A stretch of 64,000 nt of DNA from positions 14,757,317-14,821,316 of the forward strand of contig CM036755.1 in the NCBI GenBank assembly GCA_020796225.1. The letters run 5' to 3'. The notes beneath the pieces are model-generated. The model saw nothing but the letters and a program-made list of their open reading frames with translations. It made no database searches and was not told the origin of the DNA. Below are positions 22,550 to 64,000 of the stretch, piece by piece (positions within the stretch are counted from its first letter, which is position 1; each line of letters begins with the position of its first letter). The position numbers and the translations under genes are program-made. The stretch comes from Arion vulgaris. Taxonomy: Eukaryota; Mollusca; Gastropoda; Stylommatophora; Arionidae.

Positions 22550-22935
22550 ACTGCCTTGTAGTTCGATTGGGACAATCAAAGCTAGCGGAGCAAACCGTAC
22601 ACAAAACTGGATGGCAGGCAAACCAAGTAGTCCAAAAAAAGACAGGTAACAGACAGACTGGGCAGATCAAGCTCAACAACCCGGGAGAGAAGGCTACCCT
22701 AAAGAAAATAGCAACCTGCTGCCTTGCAGGTCGACTGGGGACAGTCAAAGGCTGACGGAGAGCGAACCTAGTAAACGCTGGCTGAAATCGGACACATCGC
22801 TGAAGGATAAGCACCAGAGCTCCAAATGGCGCTGAAAATGTGACGAATCACACCCGTTCTCGGTGTAGGTTGTTTATATATCACAATAAGAATGATCAAA
22901 ATGGCAGAAAAGAACGATCGAGAAGAAGATATAGA
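22550..22935 (+). mobile_element. SINE S3, longest copy
   Basis: Contains CAGCCTTTGAC-type and CTGCCTTGCAGGTCGACTGG blocks, then AATGGCGCTGAAAATGTGACG and the GATCAAAATGGCAGAAAAGA end with a GAAGAAGA tail. Inverted relative at 56548-56872. Confidence 0.75.
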
Positions 22936-23084
22936 GATACTTGACACCACACAGCTGACTCAAAGGTATCCTCAAAATCGTCCAGATTGGGGTGTTGAGG
23001 CATGGCACTAATGACCTAAACTTTGTGAAATAATTATGACTGTTAAGAAATGAATATCAAAGCCTCAAAATTAGACTGACAAAA

Positions 23085-23435
23085 ATGGACAATGACACTG
23101 GAACGGAAAGGAACTTTTGAGATTTGGAATATGACATGTACTTTATAGGGTAGGAGCAGCTAACGAATATACCCAATAACTCAAAAATGACAAAATTGAT
23201 ATAACAGCAATACAGGAAATCAAGTGGCCAGGACAGGATACTGTAGAAGAAAGTGAAATGATCATAGTTTATGGGGAAAAACAGGAATGGAAAGTCTGCA
23301 TGCAATTTCAAATAATAATGTATGGAGAGTAACTATCCTAACAGTAGCCAAAGGAATGCAGATACACAGCAAAAAATTCTACAGAATAAAAGTATACACA
23401 AACAAATGTGCGAGACATTCATTAAGCAAACATAA
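23085..23435 (+). mobile_element. LINE endonuclease fragment
   Basis: Encodes segments like TFEIWNMTCTL, DITAIQEIKWPGQDTVEESE and MIIVYGEKQEWKVCMQF, the EN core with its AIQE catalytic glutamate, broken by frame changes. Confidence 0.75.
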
Positions 23436-23439
23436 GGTT

Positions 23440-23650
23440 CAAATCTGTTTCTAAGTGGTTATGCCCTTGCCTTGCAAGTCAAAGGTTGTGGGTTTGAATC
23501 TGGACCTTGCTGTTCTGTTCACGAGTGCATTTTTTTCCAGAGACCCATAGGATTGTTGAGGAGCTATGAAGTTCATGCTTTGGGCAATACTCTCTGCAGG
23601 TGGCATGCCATTTCTGCAACCCAAGGCAAGTATATGGCTTGGCCACTTAA
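23440..23650 (+). mobile_element. SINE-T (tRNA-headed)
   Basis: CTAAGTGGTTATGCCCTTGCC and GGTTTGAATCTGGACC give the A- and B-box region; then CACGAGTGCATTTTTTTCCA and CATAGGATTGTTG as in the other copies. Confidence 0.8.
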
Positions 23651-23689
23651 TAAGAATGTAACCAAACTTCACTGTATAGTCTTCTACAT

Positions 23690-23845
23690 CAGAACATAAG
23701 GAAACAAGCGAGAGAAAGACCACATAAAAGATGGAGAGATGGCATAGCAGAATCCTGTTTAAAAGAACTGCCACCCAAGCCACTAGAGCAGTGCAAGACA
23801 AAAACAGAAAACCACAACAGTGGGCAACAGCCCGGTAACATAATG
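23690..23845 (+). mobile_element. LINE C-terminal fragment
   Basis: Short stretch coding RWRDGIAESC-like and ELPPKPLEQCKTKTENHNSG, typical of the region after the thumb. Weak. Confidence 0.45.
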
Positions 23846-24099
23846 ACAAAAGACAGTCAATATGTTGGATTGTTAATTTTGTCGATTTTTAAAGCAATGG
23901 AGTCATGCTGAAAAAATTATTGATAATGTTCAGCAGATTTTCAACACTAAATAAATGCATTTTATTGAGAGGTGAGAACAAAGGGTAATACGTGTTGAAA
24001 GCTCAATATGGTTTGCTTGTGTTTGTTTATTTGTGCGTGTTTGGTGGCACAGTTTTTATTTCCTAGGTGCCACACTTTATTTTTATGATTTAAAAAAAT

Positions 24100-24720
24100 A
24101 TATAATAATAATAAAAATAATAATTCCTCTCATCTCGTTATATGTTACATAGGATCTGCAAGCAAATTTTCCTTACCGCCCTATCCTGGGCAACTCGCTC
24201 AATCCATGGAACTGAGACCAATATTTCTTGCCTCTCTCAGCAAAGTTTGTTCAGGGTCTCCTTAGGTTGTCTTCTTTTTCTTGAGCCTTTGAATCCCACT
24301 TAAATGCCTGCTTTGATATTCTTTGATCATTTCTTCTCAAGGTGTGTCCAACATATCTCCATCTCTTTCTTATAACAGTTGTCACTAGTGGTTGACTAGA
24401 CATTTCTCTGATTTCATAATTTCTAAATTTATTCCATTTTATGTTCATTATTTTTCGAGACATCTATTTTCAAATGCATTCAACTTGCTTTCTATATCTT
24501 TAGTCTTTTTACAACTCTTGCTGACATATGTTAGGATTGATACAACATTTGAATTGAAAATTCGTAATTTAGTTTTAATACTGTATAACTTGCAGTTCCA
24601 TATTTTATTTAGACTTTTAAAAGCTGATGTTGCTTTTACAATTCATAACATAATTTCTTTTTAACATTTTCTGTGCAATCAAAATTGCTACCTAAATAGA
24701 TGAACTGCTCTGTTATCATT
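24100..24720 (-). mobile_element. LINE family B, 3' part
   Basis: Minus strand NIKWNKFRNYEIREMSSQPL then RKRWRYVGHTLRRNDQRIS, as in 6410-6570, and tail (TAATAATAAT) at the left end near 24110. Confidence 0.85.
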
Positions 24721-24889
24721 TTAGATTTTTTAATCAAAAATATGTCATCCAGACCTTTTTTCAGAGAGAAAGTGACCATTGGTCAAGAGGTCATGGTGGT
24801 CAATCTGTTAGGTGTAGAACAAAGATTTAAACATATTTACAATAATAAATGAATGAGAAAGAACATTTCAAAGTTTCATATTTTTCTTG

Positions 24890-25560
24890 CAACATTTATT
24901 CCATCAAATAATTTGCCAAAATATGGTCAAAAGGCACATCACTGACACTATTTCGCAACCAGAAGTGCTCAGCAGTCAGAGAGTTGAAACAATAAAACGA
25001 CTACATCAACAAGGTATATATGAGACCATGTTGTTGCTGAAGTTGATAGATCTCTTAACATCCATTTGGAACAAAGAATGCGAACCGCAGGAATTAAAGA
25101 ATGCTACTATTTGTCTACCTGTATAAGCACAAAGGCAATCATCAGGCCAGCGATAATCACAATAGCTGTCAACATCCTCCTCGATGACTTAATCGATCAT
25201 CTGAAATAGGACCTCCCAGAGATTCAATGTGGCTTCAGAGTGGAACAGCAAACATGATATTTGCAGCTAGCCAACTAGAGGAGAAATGTCAAGAACAGCA
25301 ATGCAATCTTTATATGATCTTTATCGATATGTCGAAGGCTTTTGATACGGTCAATGGAGATGGCCTGTGGAAGAGAATGTTCAGTCAAATTCATTAAGAT
25401 CATCCAAAATTTCACGAGAGTGTTATGGTGCATGTACTTCATGATGAGGAGCTGTCTGAGGTTTTCCATATCACCAACATTGTTAAACAGGGCTGTGTAC
25501 TGGCCCTAGCACTCTTCAGCATGATGTTTGCTGTCATGCTCATGGATTGTTCATTGTTCA
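24890..25560 (+). mobile_element. LINE family Z-like RT, N-terminal half
   Basis: IWNKECEPQELKNATICLPV, then FIDMSKAFDTVNGDGLWKRM (RT motif A) near 25320 and VKQGCVLALALFSMMFAVML (motif B) near 25480. Frameshifts and stops lie between. Confidence 0.8.
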
Positions 25561-26270
25561 TTTGAGGCTCATCTTCATCGGACATGTCCATAATTGCTCT
25601 GATCTCCTCGCAATCATGTATTTCAGTGTGTTTTGACTAATAACTCCCATTCTGTGCTGGTTGCTGTATCTACTGGGGTTTCTCTCAGGTTTTTCTCGTC
25701 TTGCCACACCTATTGGTATACATAACTTGCACAACCGAGATAGAGGACACCCTTCATGTGCTTAGTTGAAATCTTCAGAGCTTATGTTTTCTCTTAGAGC
25801 ATTGATGATGCCACTTTTATCTATAGAAGGCCCATTTTCGATCGCAGCATTGCTTGCCAGTGCTCCACTCTCTCATTACTCTTCACCCCAGAACGACCTG
25901 GGGCAAAAATAAAAGTAAGTGCTTGGATTGTCGAGTTCTGTATTAATTGCATCAACTGCCTTCGTACATAACCGGCATTGATCTTCTGTATCATGCTCAT
26001 AGAGTCGCTGAACATGCATGCGTTAGTGAATACTTGCATCTTTAGCCACTTCAGGGATTTTGTAACCCCATGACCTCCATAGTCATGCTGCTGGTAGTTG
26101 CCGCATATGCGCCACTTGCCTCTTTAATGACATTTCCTTTAGTTTTAGCCGTAAAAGCCCATGCACTCCAACTGTGCCGATCACGGAGTCATCAGTGTAG
26201 ACATCATTTTCCTCCAATGTGTAGTAGTCTATTAACGTTTGACTTTCGCATCGACTATTGTAGGCAGCCA
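25561..26270 (-). mobile_element. LINE family A, RNase H and 3' tail
   Basis: Minus strand: FSDSMSMIQKINAGYVRRQL, LTFIFAPGRSGVKSNERVEH (RNase H) and, to the left, the family tail with GGACATGTCC near 25580. The TDD-SVIGTVGVHG segment near 26180 is the RNase H start. Confidence 0.75.
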
Positions 26271-26271
26271 C

Positions 26272-26525
26272 CCGTGTGTTGCCGGGCTCGCAAGGAGCAA
26301 ACAATAGTAGCACTGCGAGCTACAAAGTATGTTGTAAGAGGCGACTGCGGTAGGGACCTAGTAAAGCTACCCTAATAAATAAGAAGTGTCACAGAAATCG
26401 GATGTGCTGGCCTACTTGTAGGAGCATGACTGGCACAATGTACAATTTCTCTTAGGCTCGGATCACATACAAATCACAAAGAGTGGTTAACAAGTGGTTG
26501 AGATGAAGTGTTCGAAGAAGAAGTA
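26272..26525 (+). mobile_element. SINE S1
   Basis: GTTGCCGGGCTCGCAAGGAG head, GTTGTAAGAGGCGACTGCGG, GTGCTGGCCTACTTGTAGGA, GCTCGGATCACATACAAATC and a GTTCGAAGAAGAAG tail. Same layout as 42878-43220 and 51030-51540. Confidence 0.85.
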
Positions 26526-26559
26526 GGCAGCGAATCGCGACTTGATTTGTTTAACGTGG

Positions 26560-27165
26560 TGACTACTACAAAGGATTGTGTTCAGTGGGTTTAGGTATAC
26601 ACTCTTCTTTATTCCATCAGTATCCATGTCCTGGAAGGCACATACCTGTTGTCTGACCTCTTATATGCAGCCCAGCCATGACTGACCATGTTTAAGTCAA
26701 TTACCGTTGCAGTTTTCTAGTTCATTGTGTAATGACTGTGTTAAGTCTTGAGTAATTTTAAAGTAGGCAATTGTTCTACACAGTCCAATTTTACTGTTTA
26801 TGTCTGGAATCAAGTCTACATGCTGTGTCTTTGGTGCAGCCAAATATGATGCGGATTGCTTCACCCTGCATCTTCTCTAGCCTTTCATTTGTGTCTTGCT
26901 GAGATTGAGTATTGCCAATGTGTATTCCATGAAAGCTATAAGAGAAGACTAAGCAAAGGGATTTTTATAATCCCTTTCTATTCGGAGGAGCATATAATAT
27001 ATTCTATACTCTGTTAAAATGTGGGAGTCAATCCGTGACTGGTGATAGCTGCTTCTTTGATAAATCGAACCTTTGCACATCTTCTTTCTTTCTCCTTTAC
27101 TTTCACAAATTCTGGTTTGCCTCACAGCGTCAGGATAGGAAGAGATTTCTAGAATGAGCCCTAGT
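26560..27165 (-). mobile_element. LINE family A thumb region
   Basis: Minus strand: YKNPFA and MEYTLAILNLS-like, then MKG.ECRVKQSASYLA-like sequence as in the QIESLERIQSKAMSIILGCT block at 600. Strongly decayed. Confidence 0.6.
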
Positions 27166-27440
27166 GTGTGCTTCATAAATAGTTTCTTTCGTCGCCTCTG
27201 TTATCTATGAGGTCCACCTTTTGTGTGACCGGCCTTTTGCTTTGTATCCATTGTATCGGAGCAACATTGCTCTTTGAGATGCACTGTCTTTTGGTAGTCT
27301 GCTAGTTGGTGGCGAACCACTTAATTTGTTGTTTCTTGATGAAGTTCAGTACTGATGTTGTACCAACTTTTTCCCCGATGTCTTTATTTTTCAGCCGGTC
27401 TCTTCTTGTTACTTCCAGAATTCTGCGCAGACACTACCTT
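27166..27440 (-). mobile_element. LINE C-terminal fragment
   Basis: Repeats the sequence of 12746-13010; codes GTTSVLNFIKKQQIKWF on the minus strand. Confidence 0.65.
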
Positions 27441-27464
27441 TGCACTAAGTTAAGGAATAAGGAT

Positions 27465-27665
27465 CATGCATGCATATGCTCTGGGTTTCCTCTTGATCAC
27501 ATATTTTGTTCAACATCTATACAGCACATGTAATCAGAATTAATCAAACCGGGTTGGGCCAGACATTGACTTTTGCAAATGACATCTTAATATATGGAAT
27601 GAATCAGATAGACAGGAAGTGATCGAAGGCATTCAATGAACATTGCATACTATCTCATGTTGGTG
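27465..27665 (+). mobile_element. LINE RT motif B-C fragment
   Basis: GFPLDHILFNIYT-like followed by TFANDILIYGMNQIDRQEVI, an RT motif C with FAND in place of FADD. Confidence 0.6.
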
Positions 27666-27699
27666 TAGAAAGTCTCGCTCTAGAATCGATTCATAGAAG

Positions 27700-27948
27700 T
27701 TTAAAAAGGGTTTAAAAGCCAAAGGATTGACTTCATTGCACGGGTTTTATCCCATACGGCTCGGTCCTCTCCGCAGAAATGGCACGCCACCTGCCGAAGT
27801 ATTGCACAAAGCACGAACTCCGTAGCTCCAGCAACAATCCTAGGGGTCTTTGGAAAAATACTGCACTCGTGAACAGAATGGTGGGGTTCGGAGTCGAACC
27901 CACGACCTTCGACTCACAAGGCAAAGGGCTTAACCACAGAGACCCCCA
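27700..27948 (-). mobile_element. SINE-T (tRNA-headed)
   Basis: Minus-strand copy with B box (GGTTCGACTCC) near 27890, CACGAGTGCAGTATTTTTCC and CCTAGGATTGTTGCTGGAG. Confidence 0.85.
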
Positions 27949-27954
27949 ATTCAT

Positions 27955-28155
27955 AGAAGTTAGTTAGTTAGTTCCTTTCGTGCCATAGGACAGTGGTTTT
28001 AGAGCTCCATGTGATGCGGTTCGTTCCTAGCAGTTGGAGATCTTGTATGGTTTTACATCCCAATAGTTTACTTTCTTGTAGGATTGCTCTTGAAGAGTAG
28101 TCTTAGGTCTTCCACGTTTTCTTTTCCCAACTGGTGACCACATAAGGACTTGTCA
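27955..28155 (-). mobile_element. LINE C-terminal fragment
   Basis: Minus strand VLMWSPVGKRKRGRPKTTLQ followed by a decayed end; a common LINE tail motif. Confidence 0.65.
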
Positions 28156-28890
28156 ATTTAGTCTCTTTTCGTCTGATCTAAGAACATTCATAGAAGGCGT
28201 GCATACTATTAAGCTCTTTGAATAATTCCATAGTTTTTACTGACCTACCCAGAGTCACCTTTCATGGGCAGACTATCGATTGCCATGACAGGCTCAAAAA
28301 ACTATTTTGATGTTACACACAGTTGCGCAGGAATAAATCTAAGAAAACGGTTGTAACAGGAGTAATTTTCCAAAGTCTATAAGAATAACAACTTGGCCTA
28401 CTGTATTTTAAGGTTCCATGCTTCAACATCTACTTCTTCTCTTCTTGTTTTGGAGTTTCTGTTCCATCAGTGACTCTGCGTGCAGGAAATATCTCCTATG
28501 GTGTGCTTGTATCAAATATGTGGAACTACTGAGTGAGCTCAAGTGGTTCTACAACCACACTACCAATTTTATCATCGTAATGACCCTAAACAAATCCTGA
28601 AAGCGGAAAGTCCTTCCTCAGTGGATGACTCTTAAATTCATAATCAGTCAGGATGCGTCTTAAGTCATGGTGATTGGCAAAGAAGACTCCAAATACGTAC
28701 CATATCTCTTATTCATACCAGTTGGCTCCTTGGTAGAAGGAGGATTCTGAATCAATGGGTGCCATTTCATCCGCGTATGTCTTCACACGAATTCAAGCGT
28801 TGAAATGTAGTGACAACACTATGTACACAACCTCAAATTGTTTCTCAAGTGATGGTTTATCAACTCCACCAATATCTACACTGTTATCTT
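28156..28890. other. No gene assigned
   Basis: Short frames only; the 28418-28600 frame resembles nothing I know. Probably old repeat debris. Confidence 0.4.
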
Positions 28891-28892
28891 CT

Positions 28893-29135
28893 TCTTGAAC
28901 GCTCCATATCGACCACTTGTCAACCACTCTGTGTGATTTGTATGGGATCTGAGCCTAAGAGCGAATGCACGTTGTGCCAGTTATGCGCCTACAAGTAGGC
29001 CAGCACATCAGATTTCTGCATCACTTTTTATTTACTAGGGTAGCATCCCTTGGGCCTACATCAGTCATGCTCTTACGACATGCATTGTAGGTTGCAGAGA
29101 TACTATTCTTTGCTTCCTATGGGCCCTGGCACCAC
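28893..29135 (-). mobile_element. SINE S1
   Basis: Minus strand: tail TTCTTCTTGAACG at left, TGTGATTTGTATGGGATCTG, CGCCTACAAGTAGGCCAGCA, TTTACTAGGGTAGC and CTTACGACATGC, ending at GGGCCC. Confidence 0.8.
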
Positions 29136-29299
29136 ATAGGTGGACACTGTTATAAAACTGAGCATTTGTGTGATCCTTCAGAAATGTTAACACTGGAAGC
29201 ACACCATCGGGATGGATCATAACCTCTAATTTATTATGATGAAGAACATACACCTTCTGCACATACTTGGACAAACATATGCCCCAAAGTCTGCCAGCT

Positions 29300-29815
29300 T
29301 CTGATGTTGCAATGGGTTGGCATGTGCGATTATTGAGAAGCATTATCTGCAACAAATCCTTGTCAATTGCGATCAGAATGCGAGTTATTCAGTGCTACAT
29401 AGCACTAATACTGTCATACGGATGTGTCATGGACCACATAGATCGAAAAATCTCTGAGGGCCACAGAGATGTGGTTTTACAGAAGAATGATGAGAATCCA
29501 TGGACTGCTAAAATGACTAATGTTGATGTGTTAAATGAGGTCAAGACACAGAGACAAATTATCATCAATATAAGAAAGGCAGTTATCATTTTTGGGCATT
29601 CATTCGGGCATGTGATGAGGAGGAGGTTTAGAACACATTGTGACAACCGGTAAAATCGAGGGGAGACGAGACAGAGAGAAAAGTTTGGATAGTCTGACTT
29701 CATTGTACGGTAGAGCGTCAACATCTGAGTTGATAGCAAACACCAAAGACAGAGATTTGTGGAGATCCATGATTCCCTACGCCAGCCGGCACGGCACCTG
29801 ATGATGATTATTTAT
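29300..29815 (+). mobile_element. LINE thumb/C-terminus, ATGATG tail
   Basis: [20 protein letters not shown] then [16 protein letters not shown] (thumb); the last part has GETRQREKFG and ends CCTGATGATGATT. A second copy lies at 44760-45225. Confidence 0.75.
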
Positions 29816-29863
29816 TAGTTCGTGTAGAGGTTTTGCTATTTGTGAGAATTTGTTAATACGCGG

Positions 29864-30464
29864 TACTTTGTCATTAGCCGGCCACAACTGACAGGAAGAC
29901 CTATTTTTAGTAATTGTCGGAAAGTGTCATCTATTTTTAGATATGTTGTAAATAGTCGTGGACAGTCCACTTTGGGACCCAGGTAGGTCAAGCATTAGTA
30001 TGTCGATACATATACAGTGATAACAACACAAATACAGCGAGGAAAGGAGGAACAATTATATTATAGGAAAAAAAACCACAGAAATTGCCTAACCCTAGCC
30101 CTGCCACAAAATATATGTAGTATGTCAATATAGTATGTCGATACATATACAGTGATAACAACACAAATACAGCGAGGAAAGGAGGAACAATTATATTATA
30201 GGAAAAAAACACAGAAATTGCCCAACCCTAACCCTGCCACAAAATATAAAATCTTGCGATTGTTTGTTACTACTTAGTTTTTTTTTAAAAGCCGAAAACG
30301 AAAGGTTTTTCAACATGAAACCCCTAAAAACGCAAATGGAATAAACCGCGCAGACTGTTCGACCTTTGGAAATCACTGGACAATCCCCGACACGCCTACG
30401 GGATACCCGGGTTTACCCGGAACTCGTTGTTCAGGTCTTTTTGCGGCCGGCTAATGACAAAGTA
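29864..30464. mobile_element. MITE upstream of VPS4, 20-bp TIRs
   Basis: Perfect inverted ends TACTTTGTCATTAGCCGGCC (29864-29883) and its complement (30445-30464); a TA target duplication is possible. Inside is a 134-bp direct duplication (starts near 29996 and 30130). No coding. Confidence 0.85.
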
Positions 30465-30897
30465 AAAACGCCCTTAGTTTTTAAAAAAAAAATGTAATTC
30501 GGTGGTGATATTCTTTTTTTTAAAAATAATTCTACTGTTGTGGTTTGTTGTGTTTCTATTCGGCTTTCTGAAATCCTATACCTATATCCCCCCCAAAAAA
30601 ATATTTGTTCTTGCAAAATATGCATATGATGTTGGATTTAACTTCATTTCTATTTGTTATATTCTGTCAAAAACTACCTTTAGTCTTTTTATCGAAATAG
30701 GTTTCACTATTTAGTCTTTTTAGAAGTTCTTGAAAGTCATTTGTCAGTGGGGCCCAACAATGACTACATAACGATGACATTAACGCGTACTTAGTAGCGA
30801 GTATTTGTTCAAAAAGTAGCGAAAAGCTACAGGTTTCTAAAAGTAACTGAAACAAACACTACTTTAACAAAAATATAGCTCGATGCTTAGATTACCC
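30465..30897. other. Intergenic, AT-rich
   Basis: Between the MITE and the VPS4 promoter. Long A and T runs; no gene or repeat recognised. Confidence 0.5.
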
Positions 30898-30995
30898 TAG
30901 TCACGTGAATAGGGCGGAAGTTGTCCGCCATTGTATGTTTGGGACGGTAAATAGTGTTTGGCCATAGTTTTGTAAGACTCAAAACAGGATTTGTA
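30898..30995 (+). promoter_or_regulatory. VPS4 promoter and 5' UTR region
   Basis: Just before the start codon lie GTCACGTGA (30900-30908), GCGGAAGT (30914-30921) and CCGCCATTG (30926-30934). These resemble an E-box of the TFEB/CLEAR kind, an ETS site and a YY1-like element that often overlaps transcription starts of housekeeping genes. The cluster is more GC-rich than its surroundings, and there is no TATA box at a sensible distance. The transcription start was not observed; it probably lies within or just after this cluster. A CLEAR-type box would suit a lysosome/endosome gene, but that is inference. Confidence 0.5.
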
Positions 30996-63718
<32,723 letters not shown>

Positions 63719-63898
63719 GCCCATGTTTTCACTTGTCAGCAGCGGTGTCAGATATCAATCTGATGTTCACATCATCAAGATGATCAACTCTTACTTCTTA
63801 CATTTTCAATGACATTGTGAACAACTACTGAAAGATTGATTTTTGATTTTGTGTTGGTGTGATTATGTTTCTCAATTTGTGTTATGGACAAGATATCA

Positions 63899-63904
63899 AA
63901 TAAA
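63899..63904 (+). terminator. VPS4 polyadenylation signal AATAAA
   Basis: A canonical AATAAA lies about 180 bases after the VPS4 stop codon and is followed by T/G-rich sequence. That is a normal position for the end of a short 3' UTR (63719 to roughly 63925). Confidence 0.7.
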
Positions 63905-64000
63905 ATGTCAGGACTTTGAAGTGATGACACTGTCACATCTTGTTTTACTTACTTATTTACTTATTCTTCTCTGCTCCTCAATAGTTGTTTGACACTCTTC

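Overview
This is a window of animal (metazoan) nuclear DNA. Genes are split by long introns with GT/AG borders, it is AT-rich, and most of it is old transposable elements. The mix of RTE-like LINEs with a C-terminal C2H2 finger, RNase H-bearing LINEs and tRNA-headed SINEs suits a marine invertebrate, perhaps a mollusc or other lophotrochozoan. That placement is inference; no species can be named from the sequence.

The one gene identified with confidence is VPS4, the AAA+ ATPase that disassembles ESCRT-III. It lies on the + strand in 12 coding exons from 30996 to 63718, with a plausible promoter just upstream and an AATAAA signal at 63899. All splice phases agree once exon 3 is allowed a net 2-base shortfall in its A-runs. 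The protein would be about 441 residues: MIT domain, acidic linker, AAA core with Walker A, Walker B and arginine fingers, and the C-terminal helix. The exons total only 1.3 kb; the other 31 kb is intron.

A second + strand gene ends upstream. Three exons at 8687-8755, 18262-18356 and 21682-21778 join in phase and end in a stop. Their 86 residues do not match a family I recognise.

Layout. 1-8.6 kb: decayed LINEs on both strands, a 0.75 kb unknown repeat and SINEs. 8.7-21.8 kb: the unknown gene, with introns packed with nested insertions (a U2 snRNA-LINE chimera, a TTAA-flanked MITE, three hAT MITEs with 8-bp target duplications, a Helitron inside one hAT, a foldback element, a LINE inside a LINE). 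21.8-30.9 kb: LINE and SINE debris, then a 601-bp MITE just before the VPS4 promoter. 31-64 kb: VPS4, whose introns carry a mariner, an IS630/Tc1-type transposon, piggyBac-like and mariner MITEs, LINEs, SINEs and five minisatellite arrays.

The most unusual feature is the link between VPS4 minisatellites and its splice sites. The 24-bp array in intron 8 is built from the same sequence as the exon 9 acceptor, and the array in intron 11 begins with the exon 11 donor. Two more arrays start within about 55 bases of the exon 3 and exon 6 donors. No CRISPR array, bacterial operon or viral genome was seen.
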